From assembly GCA_010093485.1 (NCBI GenBank), contig MU001515.1:143518-207517 (forward strand): DNA of 64,000 nt, in the 5' to 3' direction. This document shows, piece by piece, positions 42,236 through 52,807 of the stretch; position 1 is the stretch's first letter; each line of letters starts with the position of its first letter. This stretch comes from Karstenula rhodostoma CBS 690.94 (lineage: Eukaryota; Ascomycota; Dothideomycetes; Pleosporales; Didymosphaeriaceae). Under the pieces are notes generated by a model that was not told the origin of the DNA, ran no database searches, and worked only from the letters and a program-made list of their open reading frames with translations. The position numbers and the translations under genes were made by a program.

Positions 42236-43244
42236 GGTGGTTATTGAAGCACGTTTTGTAGACGTGGATGCGGAGGGCGGGTATATATTCGAGGTCGTCG
42301 GACGCGGCGGAGCAAACGGCGTGCGATTGTCGACAAGAGCAAGTATACGCGCGGTAGAATTCAGAGATTGGGATTCTGCACGCATGAAAAGCGTTCTGCC
42401 AAAAACGAAAGCATGCCAAGAAGCTAAGGTGAAGTCAGTAAGGAGAGTGAAAGGAGAGTGCGGGGACCACTAACAGTGTTCAACTTCACGCCACACGCGG
42501 AAGGCCATCATCATTCATGTCGTCATCATGACCCTCGCTGGCAGCTTCTGGTACCATCTCATCTGGACTTTTGTGCTTTTGGCGAGTCCATGATGCTGTA
42601 CCTCGGGCGTTTTAACTGGCTCGGGGAGCGGTCATCTTCGGAAGATCCGTCAGTATGTTTGAAGCTCACTTCCAAAGGAAGCAGTGGCTTCATCAAGTTC
42701 GAGCAGTCGTAGCTGGCCCGAACAACTCCCATGATCGATTTCCACGTTGTCTTTTGTGGAAAGAATATGTGTAGTACGCGAGTGGTATATATTAGTATGG
42801 ACGCAAATTGAATAAACCAAAGAAGCTTTGGCTGTACGAAATTGAAGTGGGCCAGCCTCTCTGTTATATGGAGGATGGCGACGTTTGCTACTTGTTTAGA
42901 GAAGGCACGTGGGAAGGTCATTCCGACCTAGGTGTGTCACATGCGATCCATATTTTTGTCTATCACTTTACGGGACACCACTTCGTGGTTCGTGTTAGCA
43001 ATCGGAAATTCATGTCACATGCGCGGATATATGGTGATTGAGCGGAATTGCGTTGGAAAAACCCCGCGTCGTCTGACGGGTCTAAATTCCATTGAGACTC
43101 ACTGGGTGAGAACGTCAGAATTGTCAAGCAAGCCTTTGCGAGTACAAGCAAGACTACCAGAAGAGGTAGAAGTACTATCTACATCCGGGCTAGCCAAACC
43201 CAACAAAACATTCCCATGACCCCGCCACTGTATTTCACATACGC
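42236..43244. other. 1.0 kb with no supportable gene
   Basis: Short frames only. 42969-43013 (TTTACGGGACACCACTT) resembles 11704-11748 (TTTACGGGAGACCACTT), a weak dispersed repeat. Confidence 0.4.
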
Positions 43245-44283
43245 TTACTGCGCCCACGGATGACCATTGGGTCCGACCTTCGCGTTGATGTGACCCAATC
43301 TCAAGAGCCTTCCCTCCTTGATTTCATCCGCATGCTTCTCAATCTCCTCGACATCCCAGTTCACACTCGCATACCCGCCCCTGAGCACATCCGCTTCCGG
43401 CTTGAGCAGATACAGAGAGAATGCGCCGGTCAACTCGGGCTGATCTTTCGCGAACGGCGTCATAACATCGATGACTGTACCACGGCCGGCTTTTGCCTCC
43501 ACGATACCAGGATGAATTGAGAACACCCGGACATTGGTCAATTCGAGGTCAAGATGTTCACCGAGCTTGGTGGCGGCGAGCTGAGATGTGCTGAGAGAGG
43601 ATAGGCCAGGATTGGTCATGGAGGCGCCGAGGGAGACAAGATTGATGAACGTGGCGGTGCGGTCTTTGTTGAAGTTGTGGAGATAGTGGGCCAGGAGATA
43701 AGTTGCTTTTACGTTGATCTCCTGCGCTCCAGTCATTAGCAGGCGAAAATAAACAAATTGCGGAGCGGCATGGTCCGCATGTAGAGGAAACCATCGGAGA
43801 AACTTACATGCTCGACCCACCACTGCGAAGGCTCCAATTCACCGATCGTACCGTAGTTGAGAATGCCAGCAGCGTTTAGTACGACATCGACGGCACCAAA
43901 CTTCGCAATCGCCTTCTCGAAGATGGCTTTTACGTCCTCCTCTTTAGTAACGTCGCCTGCAGCAACCAAAGTGTTACCCTTGAGCCCTTGCGCTACGCTC
44001 GCCAGTTTCTGTTCGTCGCGACCGACAAGCACAACGCCTTTCGCATTTGCTTCGGTCCAAGTCTTCGCGACAGCCTGGGAAAGGTTAGTGAATTTAGCCA
44101 AAAACGGAATGGAAGATTACTGACGTATCCAATACCACCGGCAGACCCAGTGACAATGATGACTTTGTCCGAGGCAAGCGGCGCAAGCTTCTTGGGGTCG
44201 ATGGCTGGGTAGACGTCGCGATGCATCGCCTTCGTGAGCTGGGAGGGAGCAGTCAACACGTTCGGATCGAATTCGGCGGACAT
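43245..44283 (-). CDS. SDR-family protein lacking the catalytic Tyr and Lys
   Basis: The minus-strand exons are 44283-44125, 44074-43808 and 43721-43245, all phase 0 (300 aa). Rossmann motif VIIVTGSAGGIGY, then VLVGRDEQKL, AGDVTKEEDVK, and VVLNAAGILN (NAAG) are intact, so a nucleotide is probably bound. The Ser region is INLVSLGASM. Where SDRs have Y-x-x-x-K, this protein reads SSLSTSQLAATKLG: Leu for Tyr and Gln for Lys. HPGIVEAKAG follows as in related fungal SDRs. It is probably catalytically impaired, or uses another mechanism; a regulatory or NAD(P)-binding role is possible. Confidence 0.8.
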
Positions 44284-44919
44284 GGTGTCTTGAAAGAAGT
44301 GGAAGTTGGATGGAGGATTTCCGAAGTTAGGTTTTGAGAATGGTAAAGAGGATGAGAAGCTTTCTGTCTTGCTGTGATGAATGTGAAGCGCCCTGGTGCT
44401 ATATTTATACCCATCCTTATCGTCTTGACATCTGAATTTCGCGAGTACGTGCCCTTCTCAACTACAGCCATCTCGGACGGAGTGGATGCGATGTTATTCA
44501 GCATTTGTGGTGTTTGTAAGATCTTGTCGTGAGCCCGCGGAAGCTCCGTTGACGGTTTAGTGTTAGGGCCGTGCTAGTGCGTCTTAGGGAAGGCTTCATT
44601 TTCTAATTGTCAACACCTTTCCTCCAATTGCAATATACGCTCAACGTTCACCAATGCCAGAATGACCCCTAAGAAGATAGCGCATAAAAAATCTTTTGAA
44701 AATAGGCCACGCGATGCAGAGCGAAGACTTAATGGAGAGGATATACCGCTGCATATCACGTGGACACTCACTCTCCAGTGCTCCAGGGCACGCTCTACAT
44801 CCTCCGACATCTCACTCAGACACCAAAATCAAGCCTCCTACACACTAAAACAAATAAATCCGCCAAAATCTGATCATCTATGTCAACGGAGATGGCAACA
44901 GAAAATGATTCGCGCAAAG
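44284..44919. other. Intergenic, nothing seen
   Basis: Upstream of the SDR and downstream of the DUF6594-like gene. No motif recognised. Confidence 0.45.
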
Positions 44920-46443
44920 TTAAGGTTGTGACCGACTGTTTGGCCCAACATTGCCCAGGAACACGACCAGGACCGCGCAATATCTGTCAATGTACGCATC
45001 AGCCGAACAGCGTCGTGAAACATGACCATCGGGGGGTGACAATACTTACGCCGCGGCCGCGGCCAAAATCTCATGGCGTTTAGCCTTGGTGAAAAGTGAC
45101 AACACTGCTGAAAATGCTAGGGTCGCGACGACGAGAATACCCATGCATATTGCGTACGACTTGCCCGTGTGGATGTCATTGATGAGATGATAGAGCGTGT
45201 AGATTGGAATGATGAGGAGGATCAAGATCATCATTGTAATGATACAGTTGGCGAGGCGAGTGATATGCTGTCTGGAGTAGTATACTTCGTTACCGGAGGA
45301 TTCTGTTCCGGAGGCCTTGATGCCGAAGGACTTGGTGCGAGATCGCTGTTGCCCATGAGTCAGTCAAGACAGCATAATTCAGAGAGAACGTAGGAAAGGA
45401 TCGGAAGCTGAACCGTATGGACGAAATTGGGGTTACTAACCTCATCGCCGAAGAGTCGCTTGCATGAATGTAAGCAGCAGTCGGTGAAAAGTTCCGGGTG
45501 AGACATACCTCAATAAGTGGGCAATGGAACCATCGTAGTAATCTTTCGATGCTAGAGTCCAGCCAAGCATGCTCACGCCCAGCCCGCAACGTTACCATGT
45601 CCTCTTCGTGGTTGATCCAGGAAGCCTCGCGCTCCATGAGCGGCTTGCGAAAGTGCATCCAACTTCGCACGCTGTTGTAGTCTACTTTTGAAGGGTGATG
45701 CATGGCGACCATCTTCTGGGCCGCCTCGAGAAGATTCGCTGACGCTTATTAGCATGGCGAAAACCATAATCATATCCACCAGAGAAACTTACCGTAAGAG
45801 CAGAACTTTTCCTCAATCTGGCTCAAAAGTTGTGACCTTGGTTCGAACTGTTCGTCAGGAAGATCCCTGGTCCTTGGCCATCTCTCATCAATCTTTGCTT
45901 CGACGCGATCCATTTTCTCTAGTTTCCTTTCGAGCTCGCGCAGCTGATCTTGTTTATCTAAAAGAAGACGGGACTGGATGAAACCGAACCTTCGATAAAT
46001 CATGAAACTTTCGTCACTGTCAAGAAATGCCGCTAGCCTTGGGTACCCTTGGGGACTTGCATAGACTTTCTCGATTAGAGAATGGACGAAGGGATGATAT
46101 CGCCCAAGAATTTAGAACTTACGCGCTCTTACTATAGGTTTTGGAATGATCTGCCGAGGATCTGGAGCTTGTCGCCCAGTCCCAACCCAACTCGTTCTCA
46201 GCCTCGTTCGAGCGGTCCTGATCCAACGAGGAGTGCCTAGTTCATGAGCATTGATGTGGAGGTTGAGGGTGAAGCTAAAAACTCACGCAATTTCTCATGT
46301 CGTGTATCCGACGAGTGTAAGCTCAATCTCTTGCTCGGAGAGACGCTGCTGGGGATCTTCTCAGGAGTCATAGTTGATGCCGACGAGCAGCTGGTTCCAG
46401 CTTCCCCTCTCTCCATTCTTGAAACCTGATCATCTTCATGCAT
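44920..46443 (-). CDS. DUF6594-like three-TM membrane protein
   Basis: Seven minus-strand exons: 46443-46287, 46236-46123, 46065-45793, 45738-45509, 45458-45441, 45345-45050, 44983-44920 (383 aa). Every splice is GT-AG and in phase. Exon 5 is only 18 nt (RLFGDE). The N-terminus is Ser-rich and disordered. Then YPRLAAFLDSDESFMIYRRF, LDKQDQLRELERKLEKMD (coiled-coil), and INHEEDMVTLRAGREHAWLD. Three C-terminal TM segments follow (IITMMILILLIIPIYTLYHL, SYAICMGILVVATLAFSAVL, ILAAAAAYCAVLVVFLG). This order, and the A-A-A-A-Y-x-A-V-L-V-V-F ending, are those of DUF6594, a widespread fungal family of unknown function. It lies near the caspase-like gene at 47841, with a small gene between. Confidence 0.8.
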
Positions 46444-46707
46444 GGTGCAGCCTGACCAAATTGACCACCGAGTCGTATGTTAATATATTTCGAACTGTCT
46501 TTTCCTACCCGACGTTCACTAAGTATAGAATCAGAAACCTGCAACGAGCTTCCGGAGATGAACTGTGATTCTAAATATTTGCGCTGGAAAAGCAGGCCAT
46601 ATGCAAGGCTGGAAGCCATCCAATGGGGGCCCGCTTGTGCATCATGCAACCCCGCCCCAAAATGCCTCATGCAGCGAGCCGAAAAGCGCCTTAGCAGGGC
46701 GCAACAA

Positions 46708-47109
46708 CTACCGAGACCTGAGCGCCCCTTCGCGGAACCATGTGCGATTGTCAAGGGATTCACCAGTCGCCTTGTCCTTCAATTGGTACTCGAAGTTTCC
46801 ACTGGGAGTTTTCCTACGATCCTTAATCGTCACCCGGCATTCAGGCTCATCGTCACTGTCGTCAAGTATCGCGTCATCGCCTTCTTCAAAGCGAGGGACT
46901 GCCTGAGAAGCCAAAGCTATTGGTTAACCGTTGAAAATTCTGGGGTATGGACTTGACTCACCGGTTCTGGGACTCCTTCTGGGCGATAATATGAACGACC
47001 GTTCTCTGAGGCCGCTTCTTCCTGAGGCACCGTAAGGCTGCGAAACTTGCCCGTTCTGGCCACGACATACAACAAACTTTTTCTTTTCTGCCTTATTGGA
47101 CTCTGTCAT
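46708..47109 (-). CDS. Small acidic hypothetical protein
   Basis: Proposed minus-strand exons are 47109-46962 and 46898-46708 (GTGAGT donor; the acceptor at 46899 keeps the frame; 112 aa). The C-terminal part looks conserved: VPRFEEGDDAILDDSDDEPE, then a strand-rich segment (FEYQLKDKATGESLDNRTWF). It could be a small chromo- or SH3-like barrel, but this is a guess. Another frame of exon 1 (RSYYRPEGVPEP) would join better at the alternative acceptor 46903, so the 5' half is uncertain. No known domain recognised. Confidence 0.45.
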
Positions 47110-47840
47110 CTTTGCTGCTACACTAGTAGTACGTGCGTCGACTGGGTTCGTCGTGTGGGCGGCGATGGTGCTACCAGACCGGTGAGCGGGGCGGGCTGGA
47201 CGACTGACACCCTAGATATAGACCGGTCACCGTGAGGCTCAATCCGTAACACCTGCTACTAAGGGCCTTGTTAAAAGACAGCCAAACGAGGCGAGGATGG
47301 ATGTCAGCCTAGGCAATAAGGCAAAGCCATGATCGGAGATCTGCGTCTCTGATTGCGGGTATGCGCTGGGAGCGCGAACCTGACCGGCTCAGCTACTTAG
47401 CGATCGTGCGGTGGGCTGTAAAGTCGTATCGCGGTACCACTGCGTTGGAAAGGCAAACATGTAGATGGCCAATCAATCGAGCTTCTGGCGGGAGAGGATG
47501 GCTTAGCATGCAGCCCCTCCTTGGCATGGCTTCCGTTCGCAACCGCAGCACAACATGATCGGATAGAGCGTAGGGTAATATCAATAATAAGAAGAGAAGG
47601 GGGCTCCTATGTGAAGTCCGGGAGGCTGAGTCGTCCGATCCCCTGGTGCATTTGTCCTACCTTTGGTATTAAAGACCTAGCATCCCGCCACACTCGCGTG
47701 CATCAGGCTGAGCGCTCAACGAGGCTCTGAGAACCTTAGCAGTTGGTCCGACAATTACTTGACAGAGATTTTATTGAATCTCTCGTTGAATTGCTATCAT
47801 ATCGCTCAAAGTAGACACGTCCAGCTTTGTTTACGAGGAT
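47110..47840. other. Intergenic between divergent genes
   Basis: Upstream of both the acidic protein (-) and the caspase-like gene (+). Short frames only; a GGTTCGCGCTCC B-box-like string on the minus strand is not part of a tRNA. Confidence 0.45.
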
Positions 47841-49282
47841 ATGACAGTGGAAACGTCACCAGAAGAGATCGAGACCCCAACACGATGCAATGAGCTTCTC
47901 CTATTCCAAAAGAACTTTGAGTCACACATGCCATCAGCGCGAAAGCCAAAGAGATATGAACATGTCGGAGCCTTGCTGCTTTCGTTCGATCCTACATCTG
48001 AGTTGGGCGGCATGGGAACGATGGACGTCAGTGAAGAGGTACGTAGAAGGAATCACAGCGCTATTGTTACTTTTAGCTAACTTGGGTGGCTAGGTTCAGC
48101 GATTGAGGAACATCTTCATCGAGTACAACTTTGACGTGACGAGCAAAGTCATACCATGTGACGAAACTGCGCATGCGCGCGCTAGTTCTTATTTGTATGA
48201 TTTCGAGTTGGAACATGTCAAGAAGGAACATCACTTGAGTATTATATATTATGCTGGTCATGGTTGGCGGAGCAGAGACCACGACCCGTCGCGAGGAGCC
48301 TACGCATATGACCTCACTCCGTAAGTAAATTCACCTAGCAACAGCGAGGCTTGTTTTCTAACCGACACAAACCAGCCAAGCAGCGCGAAGAGGAGATCAG
48401 ACCCTTCCTAAAGGCACGTTCATCATGTGGGATAGAGCAGAACATATCCTACAGGAGTTCAAACACGATCATCTGGTCATATTCGATTGTTGTGATGGTG
48501 GCTTTCTCTCAACCCGTGGATCTCGTCACGCGTTTGAGTATCTGGTTGCATGTGAGGGGAAACGGAAAACAAGAGAACCTGGACCCCATTCATTCACAAC
48601 AGCGCTCATATGGGCATTGGAAAAGTTGAAACCTGACGCTCCTTTTACCATGCAAGAACTCAAAGACCAGATCGAGGAGTATGGAGACTTTCCATCTAAT
48701 CAGAAGCCCCTGGTTTTCGCACGTCCAGACCATATCGCAGGACCCATCTCAATCGCCCCGATAGCGAAGATTACAGAAACGGCAACAGGGAAACCCCCAA
48801 AAGCAACTTCCCACATTGGTCCCGTGGAACGCTCTTTCGTTGATCTGCGCTTCTTCTTTACCAAAGAGATGACCGCTGAACATGCGAAGCCTGTTGCAGA
48901 TATGGTCAGTTCATCCGTCCTGAGCAGGGGTTTTGAGTTGAACGCGACACACGTCTCGGTGCTGGGCCAAGGAAGAATCGAGAATCTTATCAAGTTTCGC
49001 GACCAGTGGCGTAGGGCCCGCGATTCTATCGGCTTCGTTTCTCGGTCACGGAAGCGGGCGAGAAGCAGACAGTCAGAGACACTATCACGGAAGTCGTCGA
49101 AACTGGGTGCAGAAGACATGTCTGCACAACCCGTCACGCCCATAAGCGAGGACCCTCGATCGGATTCGGAGACTCGGGTTAGCCTCCCCCGTGTTCGTAT
49201 CGACGCCGGAGCTGCAACCACGATCGATGTCCGTGTACCCTTGGTTATCACCCAGGACTCCTCCGAATGTCAGAAGTCTTAA
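47841..49282 (+). CDS. Caspase-like (peptidase C14 fold) protein
   Basis: The exons are 47841-48038, 48094-48320 and 48376-49282 (443 aa). His122 is in LSIIYYAGHGW and Cys181 in HLVIFDCCDGGF: the YAGHG and DxC dyad of caspases/metacaspases, with the usual spacing of about 59 residues. The S/G after the Cys box is Gly-Gly rather than the common Ser-Gly. HSFTTALIWALEKLKPDAPF corresponds to the p10-like part. A C-terminal domain (FVDLRFFFTKEMTAEHAKPV, then SVLGQGRIENLIKFRDQWRR) is followed by a basic Ser/Arg tail (SRSRKRARSRQSETLSRKSS) that could be a nuclear signal. It has no metacaspase Pro/Gln-rich prodomain. A protease role in regulated cell death or self-recognition is plausible but unproven. 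Confidence 0.8.
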
Positions 49283-49539
49283 AGCGAAGCGGGCGAAGGT
49301 TTCTGTACAGAACTAGCTTCGGCGTGCGTTATTTATGACTGCCAATGTAGCGTACAGTCCGACGTAGAGTACGCTCTGTAGGGTGAATTAATCTACATGT
49401 ACGTATCAGTATTGTAGCCCGTATAAGGAACTCCGAAAGTACGAGACATTTCGGCACATCCACGGGGAGTTGAAGTTTGCCAGCAGCTGTAAGTATTCGG
49501 TAAGAAGTTTTTATCTTCCGCTAGAAGCTTGATGCCGTA

Positions 49540-49700
49540 TTCCGACTCCTCGAATTTCCTGCTGAGATCCCGTCTCACCATCTACGAGTATGCGTTGTGC
49601 CTGAGCAAGTCCATTGAGACTTTGCCGGAGTCCGGTAAGCAAGAGCGCTTGACTTTGACGGCCATGTTGACGAATACCTGCTGTAAGTACTCTGCCGGAT
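49540..49700 (+). pseudogene. Fragment of a 2EXR/F-box-like gene, frameshifted
   Basis: One frame reads FRLLEFPAEI at 49540-49569, and a neighbouring frame continues RLTIYEYALCLSKSIETLPE and LTLTAMLTNTC. Joined across a frameshift near 49570 they give the family start (L-x-x-P-A-E-I-R-x-x-I-Y-E-Y-A-L). No intact gene surrounds them. It is short, so a chance match is not excluded. Confidence 0.45.
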
Positions 49701-49997
49701 TTCAACCCTTACAGCATCGGCACACAACCCTTTCCGCACGACACCCTAAACAATAACCTAAATCACATAATGCTACAGCGCTTTAATCCAGATATCCCAA
49801 GTGAACAATCAACACCGTGCTATCCACCATGAAAGCTATTTCACAAACGCGCGCCATAGTCGCGCAACACCCGAGCGCAAAAGCATCCATCAACGAACAC
49901 ATCCCCCACAAAGCTAAACCGCCCGCTATCCATTCTTCGTCACGTATCTAGGAAATACATCAATCAAAGCGCCCTCGAAATGGTACATACACACGTG

Positions 49998-50121
49998 ACA
50001 TGTGGGGATCCCGGAGTCGTGCAAGACAATAGGGAGGCGCCCGTGGGTGCCCGTTGGGAGGGCGCCCGCGAGGAGGAGGGAGTGTTGGGGTGACCGGTGG
50101 TGTGAGTCACGTGTGACCACA
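49998..50121 (+). repeat. Inverted repeat, unmutated copy
   Basis: This 124-bp sequence (ACATGTGGGGATCCCGGAG ... CACGTGTGACCACA) is the reverse complement of 60919-61042. Here it is GC-rich with CACGTG motifs intact; in the partner nearly all differences are C-to-T or G-to-A. Confidence 0.85.
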
Positions 50122-50816
50122 TACACACGTGACAAGTGGCCTGCAGATTTATTTCGCATCACTTACTTTTACAGTGCGAAAGATGCAGAGGCTATTTGGT
50201 AGTTATTACTTAGAAGAAATAGTTGGCCTCATGATAAGACCAGCAAATGTACGATTCGGAGATGCCTGAGTCATCGGATATATCTAAAAGGGCATATGCC
50301 AATTCCTTCGTCCTCTTCTGCTGGCTCTATGACTCCTAATATCTTCCGTATCAGCCACAACATCTTGAACTCTTCTGTAAAAGGAGTGGCCACCTGATAA
50401 TGGGTCCGGAGTACATTAAAGGTCCGCTAGCCAACCAACCTATTTCTGTCCGACTGATTATTTTAGGAAACAACGTTTGTACTCAAGGTGTGTGATTGTG
50501 TGTGGTATGGGAGTGGCCAAGAAGAAGTCTAGTTACTAAGAATACATGCAGGCAGCTGGATCCGAGCTCTGTAACACCGCTGCAGAGGAATGGCGCAGAG
50601 TGCACCGGTGTCTAATCGCCCCCAGCCTCATTCCCATGCATCTCCACAGGCTCCTCATGCCTTTTCACCAGACCCCCGATCTTTACCGATTCTTGTATAA
50701 AGGAATCATGCCCACACACTTCTTCACAGTAAGCTTTGAAAAGATCCATCTGATAGAGGATATCCCATCACAAGGGCAGGCCTTCCATGTAATGCTCCAA
50801 ACCAACACTCAAAATC
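50122..50816. other. Intergenic, nothing seen
   Basis: Short frames only, 3' of the secreted protein gene. Confidence 0.45.
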
Positions 50817-51836
50817 TTAGTGATCCCCGTAGGGCGGAGATTGCTCCGTCGTGGGGATCCACGGCGCATTTGTGTAGTAGTCCTCGGTAACCTTCTGCAG
50901 ATACGAATAGTCGTCTACGCACTGACCACCACCCGACTTTCCAATGTGCGCACAATGGACATCTGGACGGAAGTGGATCATCTTCTCATGCACATTGCGG
51001 CACAGGAGCGTGTCCATGCCCAGTTCGAAGCTCTGTCCAAACCGTATGTCTTTGGTCAGGAACCGAATGCACTCCTCCTCCGACTCGTACTGCGCGTTGT
51101 TGCCAGTGCAGAATTGAGTGTGCGTCGCGCAGGTCGACGTTGCGAGGACGGCAGCGCCCTTCGCCTGGGCTTTGACGGGGTCTTTGTCGACCGTGGAGAG
51201 CAGCAGCTGCAGGACGTTGCCGAACCACCGGAAGACAACGTCGTACTGGGTGATCTCCTTGGCTTCGTTGTACGTCATCCACGTGGTGATTGCTATGGGC
51301 AGGGATATGTTGCCGAATGATGGGAAGGTGAAGTTGAAGCGAGTTGTTGCCGAAGCGATGTTCTGATTGGCGGCGAACTGAATGATCTCATACGGTCCGA
51401 CGGGCTTGCCGATAACGGAAACAGATGCGGTTGGGATGAAGAGACCGAAGATGTATTCGGTGTTGAGCTCGCGACCCTCGAAGTTACGTGTATCAGAGAC
51501 GCGACCTTGGACCTGCGGACCGATCAGCAATGCATTCAAGAAGTAAGACCTCGACAGAGGTGATTGGGGAGCTGAATCTTTCTTACATTTTCCGCGAAGA
51601 TTGTCGAGTTGATCTTCTCAGCCTCCTTCACATTGTTCGGATACTGGAAGGTGTCATAGAACTGCTGGGTCAATTTGTAGAGCTCTGCATATCCGAGGTT
51701 GGGTTGAGAGCCTTTGGCAGCTGCTGCTTCCAATGTATATTAGTAAGCCTTGAAGATTGATCTCCATCAAGAAGAGTAACGAACCGACACCCGTAACTAG
51801 AACTGCCGCTGCGGAGATGATGTCGTAGAAGCGCAT
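50817..51836 (-). CDS. Secreted protein of unknown family with conserved Cys/His motifs
   Basis: The minus-strand exons are 51836-51785, 51723-51587 and 51512-50817 (294 aa). The second acceptor could also be 3 bp upstream, adding one Ala. A signal peptide is likely (FYDIISAAAVLVTGVG). The body contains EKINSTIFAEN, GPYEIIQFAANQNIASATTR, and FNFTFPSFGNIS. A C-terminal Cys-rich block follows: HTQFCTGNNAQYESEEECI, LLCRNVHEKM, RPDVHCAHIGKSGGGQC. That block, with its C-R-x-x-H and V-H-C-x-H-I-G elements, recalls fungal secreted proteins of unknown function. The Cys/His spacing could bind a metal, but this is inference. The first donor is GTTCGT, a less common form. Confidence 0.7.
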
Positions 51837-52561
51837 TTTGCCTGTAACACGCGAGGACAATCGCGTGTGCTGATTGAAGGCGGAGAAGAATTGAAGTGTG
51901 AGTGGCCCAGGTTCTTAAACAAGAGAAGTAGAGTGCTCGATCAGGTTCAGGTCAGTGGTTTTTGAAGCTGAGTCCAAGCGCGGCCGATGCTGCAGCGGGA
52001 AGGAGCCATCGAGTCCCGCCCCAAGGAGTCAATGCGCCTTGCCGTCAGTATCTTCTACCCGTTATCGATGCCGTCTAGGACCATGGCTCTGCAGGGCGCG
52101 CATGATGCCCACAGTGGGGGCGCGATTCAGTTTCCGCACCGAGATTCCAAGTCGTACAAGTAATATAGATGGAAGCACTTGATTCGCTGGCTCGTGGGAA
52201 CCTGTCACGATCACTACTTGTAATTCTGGGAGGACGGTCTTGTTACCTTACAGTGTATAACATGTACACGATTAAACTATTTAATTTAATTACTTTATTA
52301 ATATATATTTAAAAAGAAGTTATCTAGATTCTTAATATAGTTCTTATACTTTTTTTAAAATATATAACCTACTTTTATATTATAGAGAAGCTATTTAGTA
52401 AGCCTAATTTACTATATTACTATTTTATCTATATATATTAGATTAGTACTATTATAATAATAAAAGAGCTATAACTTATTATTAAATTTCTTAGGGAATT
52501 CTTTAAGTTAGTAAATAGTATAGTTAATTATTATATAATAAAAATTTATATATATAGTCCT

Positions 52562-52807
52562 TATAAGGCTAGAATATAGCTAAATAGGGTAAATACTCTT
52601 AGAATTAAATAGATAAAAGAAACTATATAAATTAAGACTAAACTTAAAATACTAAGATAGAGAGGATTCTAGAAAGAAACTCTCTATATACTAGATATTT
52701 AAAATCTACTAACTAATCTATATATAGGTTACTAGATAAAGCCTAAGCTTAAAAGTAAGTAAATATCCTATAAAGGGATTTAACCTTAGGTTAAATTAAC
52801 CCTTATA
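52562..52807 (-). repeat. LTR of the retroelement, 3' LTR (left)
   Basis: 246 bp starting TATAAGGCTAGAATATAGC and ending TTAACCCTTATA, matching 60452-60697 over its whole length. The ends TA...TA are consistent with mutated TG...CA. The adjacent 52808-52822 (minus strand CTTAAAGGGGGGTAG) is a polypurine tract, which sets the element's direction as minus. Confidence 0.88.

Noticed and set aside
47360..47410. A-box- and B-box-like strings on the minus strand
   Set aside because: They lie about 12 bases apart, far too close for a tRNA.
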